Positions 1-10,475 of a DNA stretch of 64,000 nucleotides are shown one piece after another. The position numbers were made by a program, and so were the translations under genes. Each line of letters opens with the position of its first letter. Positions within the stretch are counted from its first letter, which is position 1. Source of the stretch: Geosiphon pyriformis. Taxonomy: Eukaryota > Glomeromycota > Glomeromycetes > Archaeosporales > Geosiphonaceae. The DNA is taken from contig JAAOMT010000134.1 in NCBI GenBank assembly GCA_016748015.1, positions 373,341 to 437,340 on the forward strand, given 5' to 3'. The notes beneath the pieces are model-generated. The model searched no databases. It was not told the DNA's origin and saw nothing but the letters and a program-made list of their open reading frames with translations.

Positions 1-282
1 AATTGTCCCAAGTAGAAGTCTTGACTAAAGAATGTTCTTGAAATAAGTTAACTAACTCTATGTCTAAACAAAACTTATAACTGGCACTTTTTTTAGACCC
101 ATTCTCATTAAAGTCCCCACCCAAAACAACAAAGCTGCTAGAATTAACTGCCTTAGCTATGAGAGAGTTGATCTCTGAGACCAGCCCAAATCTAATCTCA
201 GCAGATGTACCAGCATATAAACCCAAAAATATAACTAAAATTTTGCATTTAAAGAGAAACCGAACCAAAATAAGATGACCAG
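1..282 (-). mobile_element. LINE copy A, left segment (ORF2 endonuclease, C-terminal part)
   Basis: Read on the minus strand this encodes the second half of an AP-type endonuclease (APE) domain of a non-LTR retrotransposon ORF2: INSLIAKAVNSSSF, then VVLGGDFNENG with the GDFN catalytic motif intact, then LVNLFQEHSLVKTSTWDN. It has no internal stop. It is the continuation of 10476-11339, from which it was split by Gypsy element 1; the parallel copy B has the same sequence unbroken around 33570-33860. The LINE runs off the left window edge, where its reverse transcriptase should lie. High confidence on family, from motifs and self-comparison. Confidence 0.85.
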
Positions 283-1183
283 TGTTACTCATAGAAATAT
301 AGGAAATATATTAGCATGATTATTAGCCAATCAGAAGTAGGCATAGTAAATGTGGAATTCCAGGATTCTTCTCAGGAATTGCAAGATTTCAAGAATTTCA
401 GGATTCTCCAATGAGGAATTGCAGGATTCCAGAATTCCAGAATTCCTCTCATAGGAATCGCAAGATTTCAGGAATTCCAGGATTCCTGTCATGAAGAATC
501 GAGGAATTGAGGAATCTCAATTATGTATATATAGCAGTAGTATTAGAAACAGAAAAAACAGAATTGATAAGACAGAATTTTTAGTCCAGAACAGAAATCA
601 TCAAATAAATAAATATTTCATATCTCAAAACCACTCTCCACTATCAATACTTTATGTTGATAGTAATTGATACTTAACCACATTGGAACAATAGCTCTTT
701 ATCACGGCTATTAATGAGATACTAACAAATTGCCTTGGCTTATTTTCTCTATTTTCTTTATTTTTATTTTTCTTTATTTTATTTTCTTTCTTTCTGTGAT
801 TTTGTTGTTGTATACTAATTGATTAAAAAGATTAAGCACTGGGTTATCAATGTCAAAGATAGTCTGGTAAAAGACCCAGAAATAAGGGTAGGATTTTATA
901 TATTATTAGATAACTTACTAGAAGGGCACGACTACCAGACTAAATCCAGCCACCATGCTGAGAAAGAAATTGGGAAAACTCTTGGAAAGATACATCTACT
1001 ATCAACACTATTGAATCTCTGTCTATTATACAAAGGACTCCATCAAAACCTTCAGATACAACACCTTTAGATACAAAATCTTCAAATATAACACTTATAG
1101 AATATCATCAATGGAAATAGCTTTCAAGTACCAAGTTACAGATTTGTTATTTAATTCAACAGCAGAAATAATCACCTATAACA
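283..1183 (+). repeat. 5' LTR of Gypsy element 1
   Basis: 901 bp, starting TGTTACTC; the matching 3' LTR ends CTGTAACA, so the ends form the inverted repeat TGTTAC/GTAACA (here the end reads CTATAACA). It holds an array of short imperfect GGAATTCC/CAGGATTCC units at about 351-520, a TATA box (TATATATAG, 526-534), AATAAA signals near 605-615 and a long pyrimidine run at 738-800. The same layout recurs in the other three LTRs. Differences from the 3' LTR are mostly C/T and G/A. Confidence 0.93.
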
Positions 1184-1185
1184 TT

Positions 1186-1203
1186 TGGTGCTCCTTGTGA
1201 GAT
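1186..1203 (+). other. Primer-binding site of element 1
   Basis: TGGTGCTCCTTGTGAG begins 2 nt after the 5' LTR. TGG at the start is complementary to the CCA end of a tRNA, as expected for minus-strand priming. It lies in a possible stem: TTGGTGCT (1185-1192) is the exact reverse complement of AGCACCAA (1222-1229). Element 2 has the same site with TGG changed to TAG. The tRNA was not identified. Confidence 0.65.
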
Positions 1204-1245
1204 ATAATCCTACAGAGAACCAGCACCAACAACACCAAACCAAAA

Positions 1246-3190
1246 GTGGCAGAATCAGAAATAATAGAGACAAACCATCTAGGATTTGTAAAATTCTTAT
1301 TTCAACAGTACAGCCAGCAGCTAGACCTAACCAACAACCATTACCCAGCAAAATCAGCTTTTAACTTTTACGTCAACGAAAGAATCACAGATTTTCTAGG
1401 AAGACCAGTTGACATTGAATCAGCAAGAGAAAATTTCTATTCGGAACTAATTCAACACACCAACTTACTCAGAAATCACAGCTTTGCACTTATCATCAAA
1501 GAAATCAACCAAGAAATTGAAAAATATACACAAAAAACATTCCCTATTACTTACCAGGACAAAGGCAAAGGAAAACTACAGACACCAGCAATAATACCCA
1601 AAGGAATACAAATTCCTAACTGAAAGAAACAAAGAATTGAATTTCCAATATACCTATCATATTATTACATGCCTGGAAGTACCATCAACATTGTATCAGC
1701 AGACGCGTTTACCAATACAAAGATGCCATTAGTAAAAATCGTGTTTCAGAGTAAACAAAAGAAAAACAAACTATTAGTAGCATACAGCGATTATTTTGAA
1801 GGATTCAAATTGAGATCACCAATACTATCAGGATTTTGATTACCACCTCATCAGCCAGATTTTGGAACTGTTAGTCCCTGGAAAATTACTGAATCAGAAG
1901 AAGAAGAAGACAAGGATCAGGAATTCAATTACCAAAACCCAATCCTAGAAGACCAGAACATTCAAACTCAGCAACATTTAGAAAATTCAGAAATCGAAAC
2001 ACCAAATATTCGAACCTCACCAAATCAAAGAAATCAAAACCCCGAGTTAATTCATCAGCAAAATCTATCTCCAGTTATTGTTGTTGATCAACCACCAATC
2101 AAGCTGATTGGTGAGCCAATTCAACCACCTCCAGTACTACCCCAACAACCATTACTTCTTCAACAACCACTTCAACAGCCATCACAACCACCCAACTTAG
2201 ATCCAATAGCCTACACACCAATTGCAAAACTTGACAACTTTACCAGCAAAGAGGATGATGCTTAAGTATGGCTGAATAATGTAGAAAAAGCCATCGCAGC
2301 CAACAGATGAAATGACGCCTGGACAATACAAGCCATTTCCTACTTTTTCAAGGATACTGCTGATTCATAATACCAAAGCTTGATTAATAAACCACAAGAT
2401 TTTAATGCCTTTAAAGTGGAATTCCTAAGATACTTCAGCAACAATAACAGCATCAATTGCCTAGTCAACACATTCACCACCATGAAACAAAGAGAAACTG
2501 AAACAGTCACCACTTACCTGGAATGCTTCCATTGAAATCTGCGCCAAATTCAAGCAATTGATGCCAATTACTTCACAGCACCACAGATCCTCAACCAGTT
2601 TATCCATGGCCTGCACAGTAGCATCCTGCAACATGTATGTCTGTTGCATCCAGACACACTTCAAGATGCAGTCACATGCGCTAGAGATTTTGAATCCACT
2701 GAGTCAGAGGCCAACCATGCCCAAGCTGTTAATCTAATAATGAATGGATCATCTGAATTGGATTTCAAATTGAAGAAGTTCAGTGAAACAATTAATAAGA
2801 GATTAGAAGGATACTTAGCTGACAATCACACCATTTATCAGTCTCTACAATGACACAATAATCAAGAAAACTCTATTCATGGCCAAAATCAACCATATTC
2901 ATCTTCATCAACAAATCAATAGTGGCAACAGAAAACGCGTATCTGCCACTATTGTGGTAAACAAAGACATATTCAAATTGACTGCCACCAGCGTTTAAAT
3001 AACCAACAATTAGGAAATCAATATCGAAACCCTGATCGCCAGTTCTCAACTCCAAATCATCAATCCAATTCAACACAATATCAAACTACTTACCTGCCAA
3101 TGACGCAGCAATCAATTTATCAACCACCAGTATATCAAGTGCCAATTTATCAATCAATGGCCCCAATTTATTAGCCACAGCCACAGGTAA
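1246..3190 (+). pseudogene. gag: gag of element 1 (capsid plus zinc knuckle, stop-riddled)
   Basis: Frame 1 can be followed from GTG at 1246 (both elements have GTG here, so the original start is uncertain) through an N-terminal region, a Gln/Pro-rich linker (about 1900-2230) and a retrotransposon gag domain (about 2230-2850; KLDNFTSKEDDA, W-L-NNVEKAI, FLRYFSNNN, YLECFH). A CCHC zinc knuckle CHYCGKQRHIQIDC lies near 2949-2990, followed by a Gln/Tyr/Pro-rich tail. Stops interrupt it at 1621, about 1838, 2263 and other sites, often at expected Trp or Arg codons. Gag would form the particle and bind RNA through the knuckle. Confidence 0.85.
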
Positions 3191-3559
3191 TGTATCAACC
3201 ACAACCGCCAACAATCTATCAACCCCAAACAATTCAGACCCCACCACAAAACTTACCAGCCAGCAGAGTCCAAAGGCCGAGAATCATGCAGCAAAACTGG
3301 AAATCATTGATAGTAGTTTATCAGCCAATCCCCAGTTCTGTCAGCCAAACAGGATCTCGTCAACGGAATTCAGGCACTGGGAATCCCCAAAACCTGAATT
3401 CTCAGAACTATTTAAGTCTTCTAGTTATTCCAGAAGATGCCTTACCCAGCAACCAGAAATCCACCCAAAAACAACAAACATGTATCAGCAATATTCTGCC
3501 AGCAACAGTCACCAATGACAAATTACTGGACGCCATTTTTTCATTTGAACTCGAGGAAC

Positions 3560-4020
3560 TGTCAAACACGCCATTATTTAGTGGAGCTGTACTGGAAGAA
3601 AAGCCAATTACCACTATGTACACTGATGCAAAAATTGATGGCCATCACATCAAACTAATTCTTAACAGTGGTTCAGCAGGCAGCATTATCACATGACAAC
3701 TCATAGATTAATTAGGTTGCCAAGTTGATCGAGCTGCTAGCGCCAGAATTATCATGGCTAATGGAGTGACCATGACTTCAATTGGCAAAATTGATGACTT
3801 ACCAATTGAAATTAATGGCATCATAGTACCAATCAAAGTATTCATTATGGAAGCCACCCAATACCAAGCTCTAGTTGGTAATAACTGGCTGTCCAAAACA
3901 AACACCACTCTGAACTGGAATACACAAGAGCTCCAACTCAGCCAGAATGGGCGACACATGCGCATACCAGCAACATGTGGCCACTTCAAGACTACCAACA
4001 CCACGGCACCACTAATCGAC
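3560..4020 (+). pseudogene. Aspartic protease of element 1 (catalytic Asp lost)
   Basis: Same frame as gag. The active-site loop reads LILNSGSAGSIIT near 3657-3694 where LxLDSGxxxSxI is expected, so the catalytic Asp is Asn (GAC to AAC). Element 2 keeps the Asp (LDSRSASSIIT, near 14662) but has lost the following Gly. The downstream part (IGKIDDLPIEINGIIVPIKV, then ALVGNNWLSK) is typical of retropepsins, ending with the NWLxK motif. Role: cleavage of Gag and Gag-Pol. Two stops follow the active site. Confidence 0.8.
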
Positions 4021-4039
4021 TTCAAGAAAAAAAAACCAA

Positions 4040-5187
4040 AACCTACCTGGGAAGCCTATCAAGTGTCATGGGCTGATGAAGAACACAATGAGCTGCCACC
4101 AATACTCTCTTGGGACAACAACAGGAAAGGAAAGCAGACAAACAAACTTACCTGGAAAACTGACGATCTGACTTGGACTGACAACAAACAAGAAGAAGCC
4201 TCCAGTTGGGAATGGAATGAAGATAAGGGAAAAGGAAAAGAAAAGAAAGAAGGAATACCACCAACCACCACCATTTATAATTTCTACACTCACTACACTC
4301 CACAACAATCCAATTATCAATGGCCAAGACTTGTGTGCATCGATTGCGGCAAGAAACTGTCATCAATAGGCACATGTTGTGGTGACGATGAGGAATACCA
4401 CACTGCAATAAAGTTCTACTGTCATCCATGCTTATTCAAATGCTTTGGATGACCAAAGAGGCAAGAAAAATGGGATAGCCAACCTTGTTTCACTTGTGAG
4501 AAGACCCTGCTAGATAAAGGAATGTGGAATGACATTCTGGAGAGAGGAGGAATGTGCAATGTGTCCTGCCAATACACGATTCTTATCAATGATGGGATCG
4601 AGAAAGGAACACCCATAGAAGCCACCTGAAGAAGAGCTGTATAGCAATTGGACAGTTGTCCACATGATGACAATGAATTATGGCAGATGGCAACCACCAA
4701 AATTGAAGGTGCATTGCCAGAAGAAATCAGAACAATTAAAAACAACTTACCAGAATCCATCAAGCTTGACTGGAACACAGAACCAGTCATAAATTTTCTG
4801 GAACCAGAAGAGTTCCATGAACATTACCAAAACTTGGTACTCACTAAAAAGGAACAAAAACAATGGCTAGCACAATTGAATACAAGACTGTGTTGCCATT
4901 GTTTAATTCTCAGTAACTTTGAATATTGTGATGATTGTGATCTCATTTACAATCCACCACCACACATGATCTACACGATTCCTAAAGAAGAAGAACCAAT
5001 CAGCAGCTGTGCATCGGAATCAGAATCACTGATCAATCACGATCTAGACTCTGACGACGACAACAAAAACACTGGTTCCAGCTCCATTCAAAATGACAAT
5101 AACAACAAAGACAATTCAAACTCAGATTTAAATTATGAACAATACATTGCACTACCAGATCTTTTCAAAGAACAAGAGTTGAAATGA
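4040..5187 (+). pseudogene. Cys-rich region between protease and dUTPase, element 1
   Basis: About 380 codons in frame with protease and dUTPase. It begins with a W-rich stretch (YQVSWADEEHN, LSWDNNRK) and continues with several Cys pairs: CIDCGKK, TCCGDD, CHPCLFKC, CFTCEKTLL, then CCHC and CDDC near 4892-4943. An acidic low-complexity tail leads into the dUTPase. Element 2 conserves most pairs (CINCNKK, CLACGETLL, YCNKCDL), so this is a real part of the polyprotein. The pattern suggests zinc-binding ribbons, but I do not recognise the domain and assign no function. Confidence 0.7.
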
Positions 5188-5640
5188 TATAATAACAATG
5201 AGAAATGTATTATGCCAGAATGTGTGCATGATACTGATGCAGGATTTGATCTGAGATATCCAAAAACAGAAGCCATCAAATTAGAACTACATACGCACAC
5301 CTGTATCGATTTGAAAATAGCACTGGAAATTCCAGCAACAACAATGGTTCAATTAGCATCTAGAAGTAGTCTAGTGAAAAGAAGGATTAATATAAGAGGA
5401 GGAATAATTGACACGAGATATATAGAAAATATCATCACTATGCTACAAAATGACTCAGAAAAGACCTATATAATAGAACCCAACAAAAAAATAGCACAGG
5501 CAATATTCCTACCTCTGGTTAGAGTAGCTCAGTTAGTATCAATGAGAAAGAGGAAGGAACTAGGAATAACAGTGAAAAAAATACAAGGATTCGGATTAAT
5601 GGGTAGAATAGATGTACCAGTTAATATGGCAGAGAAAAAA
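5188..5640 (+). CDS. dUTPase domain of element 1 polyprotein
   Basis: Trimeric dUTPase fold with the five motifs in order: DAGFDLRYP (motif 1, near 5233), ASRSSLVKRRI (2), GGIIDTRYIENI (3, with the IDTRY Asp/Tyr), KIAQAIFLPLVRV (4) and GFGLMGR (5, normally GFGSTGR, so altered). The enzyme hydrolyses dUTP to dUMP, lowering uracil incorporation during cDNA synthesis. Open from 5212 to 6190 without a stop, continuing into a linker and the start of RT. Placement between protease and RT is uncommon in Ty3/Gypsy; dUTPase-bearing Gypsy elements have been reported in some basidiomycetes. Element 2 has the same domain at 16190-16580. Confidence 0.88.
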
Positions 5641-6059
5641 ATTGTTGGCCAAGGAGAAATTATCTCAACCAGTCAAGCTATTTCCATTTCATCATATAAC
5701 CAGTACATGCTAGCAATAGAAAAGAAGAGAAAAGACCAAGCACAAATTTTTGAAGCAAAAGCCAGTCTTTGTGAATCAGGAGAGGTTGGACTCATCAATC
5801 TCCACATACCAGCCAAAAATTACAGCCACATCAAAATTCCCATCTACAACAATATAAGAAATGTCATAGAAATACCAACTGGAACCATTATTAGATACTT
5901 AAACACTGAAATGAAAGATCAACCACCAAATCCCATTCCAGACTTTCCACAACTTTGTGGATATGTTGATATCACATCACAAACAATATATAGACGAAGT
6001 GAATGTTATTTGCTCCAACCAGAACAATTGGAACAAATGAACATGGGAAACTTAGATCC

Positions 6060-6985
6060 ACTCCAACATATGCAACTCAAGATGTTGCTCAACCAGTTCA
6101 ATGACATCTTTGCCAGCAAAAATGAGTTTGGCCAAACTGACATCATTCAGCATCAGATCAATACTGGAGATATAATGCCCATCAAACAGTGAACATACAG
6201 AGTACCACCAGCCAGCCATGAAATCATTTGTCAAGAGATCTACCGAATGCTTAACAATAGGTTAATTCAGCCATCAATGAGCCCATGGTTGTTATCAATA
6301 GTACTTGTCCGAAAGAAGAATGGAAAAATCTGATTTTGTGTGGACTACAGAAAACTAAATAGTGTAACTTGTGGAGACAGCTATCCAACTTCACAGATAC
6401 AAGAACTATTTGATGCTTTTGGCAGGAACAAGTGGTTCTCAACATTAGACTTGGACAGTGGTTATTGGCAAGTGGCCATAGATCCAGCCGACAAAGAGAA
6501 GACAGCATTCACTATGAGAGAAGAGAATTTTGAATTTGAAATAATACCCTTCAGCTTAACCAATGTCCCAGCCACTTTCCAATGACTAATAGAAATTGTT
6601 TATACTGGCTTATTGTGAAAATCAGTAGTTGTATACTTGGATGACACCAACATATTCTCAAAAACATTTGATGATCATCTTTATTATCTTCAACAAGTGT
6701 TTGAAAGACTGAGAAGAGCAGGACTAAAGTTAAATGCAACAAAGTGCTTCTTTAACAAGACAGAACTAAAATTCTTGGGACACATAGTCAGCAAAGATGG
6801 CATCAAAATGAATCCAGAGAAAATAGAGATAGTAAAGAACTTTCCAGTACCAACCAATGTGACTGAATTGAAATCATTCTTGGGATTTGCAAGCTACTAT
6901 TGATGCTTTATAAAGAACTTTTCAAAGATAGCTCAACTGCTCAATAATCTGCAAACCAAGAATACCAAATATAAATGAACAGAAA
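6060..6985 (+). pseudogene. Reverse transcriptase of element 1
   Basis: Frame 1 throughout. Landmarks: RVPPASHEI, VRKKNGKI-stop-FCVDYRKLN (the stop is TGA where RFCVDYRKLN is normal), LDLDSGYWQV (motif A), F-LTNVPATFQ (motif B), VVYLDD (motif C, near 6628-6645) with both catalytic Asp intact, KCFF, LGHIVSKDGI and LKSFLGFASYY. Stops at 6190, 6332, 6583, 6616, 6901 and 6976 all lie at expected Arg or Trp codons; at 6901 the two codons after SYY read TGA TGC where CGA CGC (Arg-Arg) is expected. Copies RNA to cDNA in the particle. Confidence 0.9.
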
Positions 6986-6999
6986 GTCAACAAAAAGCT

Positions 7000-7436
7000 T
7001 TTGATATTCTGAAAAGAAAGCTTATTCAAGCTCCAGTACTAATCTACCCAGATCACAACAAACCATTCATCATCACCACTGATGCATCTGGCCAAGCATT
7101 GGGAGCAGTACTATCTCAGAAGGGACCAAACGGCAGAGAACATCCAGTAGCATATGCCAGCCAAGGTCTAACACCAGCCGAAAAAAACTATAGAACACCC
7201 AAATTAGAACATTTAGCAATCTATTGGGCAGTCATGAAGTGGAATAAATACTTGAGCCAAAAGTTTGCTATATATACAGATCATAAAGGGTTAACATCAC
7301 TTCAAAAGCAAGAATTTGATAACAGCTGCCAGTTCAGATAGAAAATGGCACTATTACAATATACTTATACTATACACTATAAGAAAGGAAAAGACAACGG
7401 AAATGCTGATGGTTTGTCGCAAATGAGACAAATCTA
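7000..7436 (+). pseudogene. RNase H of element 1, ending the Gag-Pol frame
   Basis: Ty3-type RNase H following RT: TTDASGQALGAVLSQ (first Asp), KLEHLAIYWAV (Glu), YTDHKGL (Asp) and NADGLSQ (last Asp), all four metal-binding acids present. One stop (TAG near 7339) replaces the usual Trp of the RWKM motif. The frame ends at TAA 7434-7436 after MRQI; element 2 has the same TAA after MKQI, so this stop looks genuine rather than decayed. The integrase follows in another frame. Confidence 0.85.
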
Positions 7437-8895
7437 AGAACATTTTAACACAAAAATATAACAAAACCAGAACAATACCAACGAAAAATATAATAAAAGA
7501 TGAATATACAAAAATATCAACAACTTTAATATTATATAAACACTCAACAGTTCAAGGAGAATTTATCTCAAATGGAACGAAAGAGTATCAAACAACAATC
7601 AAAATATTTTATTACTTACCAAAATATACTTTATCAAAAAAATAGAAAAAATCCAGATCAACCAACCAGAGTAATTACAGAGCCAGAAAAAGAGACAATA
7701 TTATTCAATATGCACTCAAATCCAACAGCAGAACATTTTCATAAAGAAGCAACCATAGAAAAAACCAGAAAAAGATACTATTGGTCATCAATGTATCCAG
7801 ATATCATTCAATATGTTCAAAATTGCGATGCCTGTCAGCGAAGAGGAGGTATGAAACCCAGTGAATCATTAAGACCAATCAAAGTGGGACAACCATTTGA
7901 CCATATTGGAATTGATTTAATTGGACCATTAACAATCACCAGCAGAGGAAACAGATACATAGTAGTAGCTATGGACTATCTCACTAAATAGCCAGAAACA
8001 AAAGCAATTCAAAGAGCAGATGCAGAATCCGTTGCCGAATTCATTCATCAGGATTTGATTTGTCGATATAGATGTCCAAAAGAACTATTATCAAACCAAG
8101 GAACTCATTTTGTAAACAGAACATTAACAGAATTGAGCCAAAGATTCGGAATCAAGAGACCATTATCATTACTATACCATTCACAAACCAATGGATTAGT
8201 AGAAAGATTCAACAGAACATTGTGTGAAGCAATAGCTAAGCTCAGCCAAGAAAACCAAAACAATTGAGATTTGTTTATACCATCAGTACTATTTGCTTAT
8301 TAGACAATAAAACAAGATACTACACAAGCAACACTATTTGAATTAGTATATGGGAGAACAGCAATGTTACCAGTAGAGAGAAAAATTAATACATATCCAG
8401 CTGAATCAATAACAGAAGAAAATTTTCAAGAAACATTGCTAAGAAAAACATATGACTTAATAGAAACATTGGAAAACAAACAAAGAAGAGCAGCTGATAA
8501 TATTCAAAAATCACAAGAAAAACAGAAAGAAAGACATGATAGTCAACTACCAAACAAACCAGTTGAATTCAAGATTGAAGACAAAGTATTACTACATCGT
8601 ACCAAAGCGGAAAAACAATGGAGTGGAAAATTTGATCCCAAATGGGATGGACCATTTCACATAGAAGAAATTCTAGGAAATAAAGCTTACAAATTAAGAT
8701 TGGATAACAAAATTTTAACCAAAGCAGCACATGGAGATTGACTGAAACCATATCACAACATCACACTACCATCTACCAGTAATATTCTCCAACTAGGAGT
8801 ACAGAGAATACTAGTCCAACCAGATGAGATTCCATAAGATCTGGAACCAATCATTATTATCAACAACAACACGTTAAATTGATTCAGCAAAAGAA
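7437..8895 (+). pseudogene. Integrase of element 1 (separate frame)
   Basis: Frame 0, readable from about 7515 (NTQQFKENLSQ) and well aligned from 7572. HHCC zinc domain: HSNPTAEHFHKEAT ... CDACQ. Catalytic core: IGIDLIGPL (Asp 1), LSNQGTHF (Asp 2 changed to Asn; element 2 keeps LLDQGTHF) and TNGLVERFNRTL (Glu). The GPY/F module follows (KFDPKWDGPFHIEEI, then GD-stop-LKPY where GDRLKPY is usual). Stops at 7990, 8266, 8302 and 8739 fall on Trp or Arg positions. Inserts cDNA into chromosomes. The catalytic loss makes it inactive as read. No chromodomain recognised. Confidence 0.87.
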
Positions 8896-8906
8896 TATAT
8901 AAAGAC

Positions 8907-9565
8907 ACAGTAGACGCGACAGGAAATATCAGAAAATGGAAATTACAGACAATATTCACTCACTAGCACAACAACTCTTTCAATTGATCCAACACCGGGA
9001 AATAGAGATTACAATCAATCAACAAACTATTCAATATCAAGATACTAGAAAGACATTACAACTCAGAACAAAGAAAAAAACTGAAAATATGGTGGACAAA
9101 ATCATTGTGAAAGTAAAATTAGCAATAAAAGAGTCAACAAAAGAGGCACTATATTAAGAGCTGACTAAAGAAACTTGGAATTGGTGAATACAACAATTTC
9201 CAAGAAATTATTGTTACTTTTACTTGGGGCAACACATAAATATCCAGAATCTATATACAGATAAAACAAAGCAATTATTCGACAAAAAAATACTACAACA
9301 ATTAGAACATTTTGTGAGAAAAAACAACTTAGCCACACAGGCTCGAGCCATATACCAAATACACACAGCATTTCAAGATAGACCAGAAATATTGCATAGC
9401 AAAGCAATAGATATGGTTACCAGTAATCAATTGAGAAAGATCACCAATGCTCAATTTGAAAAATTACAGACCCAAATAACACAAGTAATTCTTGAAAACA
9501 AAATCCAGAAAATACTTTAAGAGAGGGAATTAAATGAGTTGAATTTCGACGGAGCTCAATATTAA
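8907..9565 (+). pseudogene. Third ORF of element 1, between integrase and polypurine tract
   Basis: A conserved ORF of about 215 codons in frame 2, readable as EITDNIHSLAQQLFQLIQ, then KIKLAIKE-like, LTKETWNW, NIQNLYTDKTKQLF, ARAIYQIHTAFQDRPEIL and ending FDGAQY just before the polypurine tract. Element 2 encodes the same protein (19472-20140) with an ATG start. Here the start is ACA and there is a 1-nt deletion near 8934 plus stops near 9155 and 9185. No signal peptide or membrane segment, so an envelope role is not supported. Mostly helical, Gln/Lys-rich; function unknown. Confidence 0.7.
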
Positions 9566-9578
9566 AAGGAGAAAATAA
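9564..9578 (+). other. Polypurine tract of element 1
   Basis: AAAAGGAGAAAATAA directly precedes the 3' LTR, the plus-strand primer position. Element 2 has AAAAAGGAGGGAATAA in the same place. The stop codon of the third ORF overlaps its first bases. Confidence 0.75.
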
Positions 9579-10475
9579 TATTACTCATAGAAATATAGGA
9601 AATATATTAGCATGATTATTAGCCAATCAAAAGTAGGCATAATAAATGTGGAATTCCAGGATTCTTTTTAGAAATTGCAGGATTCCAAGAATTTCAGGAT
9701 TCTTTGATGAGAAATTGCAGGATTCCAGAATTCCAGAATTCTTCTTATAGGAATTGCAGAATTCCAGGAATTCCAGAATTCCTGTTGTAAAGAATTGAGG
9801 AATTGAGGAATCTCAATTATGTATATATAACAGTAGTGTTAGAGAAAAGACAGAATTGATAAGACAGAATCCTTAGTCCAGAACACAAATTATTAAATAA
9901 ATAAATATTTCATATCTCAAAACCACTCTCCACTATTAACACTTCATGTTGATAGTAATTGATACTTAACTATGCTAGAACAATAGCTCTTGATCATGGC
10001 TATTGACAAGATATTAACAAATTGCCTTGGCTTATTTTCTCTATTTTCTTTATTTTTATTTTTCTTTATTTTATTTTCTTTCTTTCCATGATTTTGTTGT
10101 TATATACTCATTGATTAAAAAGATTAAGTGCTGAGTTATCGATGTCAAGGATAGCCTGGTAAAAGATCCAGAAATAAGAGTAGAATTTTATATATTATTG
10201 AATAGCTTACTAGAAGGGCACGACTGCCAGACTAAATCTGGCCACCACGCTAAGAAAGAAATTGGGAAAACTCTTGGAAAGATACATCTACTATTGACAT
10301 TATTGAATCTCTGTTTGTTATATAAAGAACTCCATTAAAATCTTCAGATATAACACCTTTAGATACAAAACCTTCAGATATAACACTTATAAGACATCAT
10401 CAACAGAAGTAGCTTTTGAGCACCAAGTTATGGGTTTGTTATTTAATTCAATAGCAGAAATAATTACCTGTAACA
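9579..10475 (+). repeat. 3' LTR of Gypsy element 1
   Basis: 897 bp. The first bases are TATTACTC (TG decayed to TA) and the end is CTGTAACA. Same internal layout as the 5' LTR: GAATTCC-rich array, TATATATAA and the pyrimidine run near 10025-10085. Followed by target duplication CCAG (10476-10479). Confidence 0.92.

Larger units (their letters stand above)
283..10475 (+). mobile_element. Ty3/Gypsy LTR retrotransposon, element 1 (dUTPase-bearing, decayed)
   Basis: A 10.2-kb complete element with LTRs 283-1183 and 9579-10475, a primer-binding site at 1186 and a polypurine tract at 9564-9578. The flanks give a 4-bp target duplication, CCAG at 279-282 and 10476-10479. Coding order is gag, protease, Cys-rich region, dUTPase, RT, RNase H (all frame 1, 1246-7436), then integrase (frame 0) and a third ORF (frame 2). 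RT before integrase makes it Ty3/Gypsy. The coding frame is broken only by point stops, nearly all explicable as CGA to TGA or TGG to TAG/TGA, so the element is old but structurally whole. Not autonomous: the protease Asp and one integrase Asp are changed to Asn. Confidence 0.93.

Noticed and set aside
351-522. CRISPR-like repeat array in the LTR.
   Set aside because: Units are imperfect, of uneven spacing, lie inside LTRs and recur identically placed in all four. Organism is eukaryotic.
1246-9565. Alternative genetic code with TGA read as an amino acid, suggested by the many in-frame TGA codons.
   Set aside because: MTR4, the ZMAT5-like gene and the zinc transporter all end on TGA at the expected C-terminus. 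In the transposons, stops stand for both Trp and Arg, and sister copies have the sense codon. Mutation explains it.
8907-9565. Envelope gene in the third ORF.
   Set aside because: No signal peptide, furin-like site or membrane segment in either copy.
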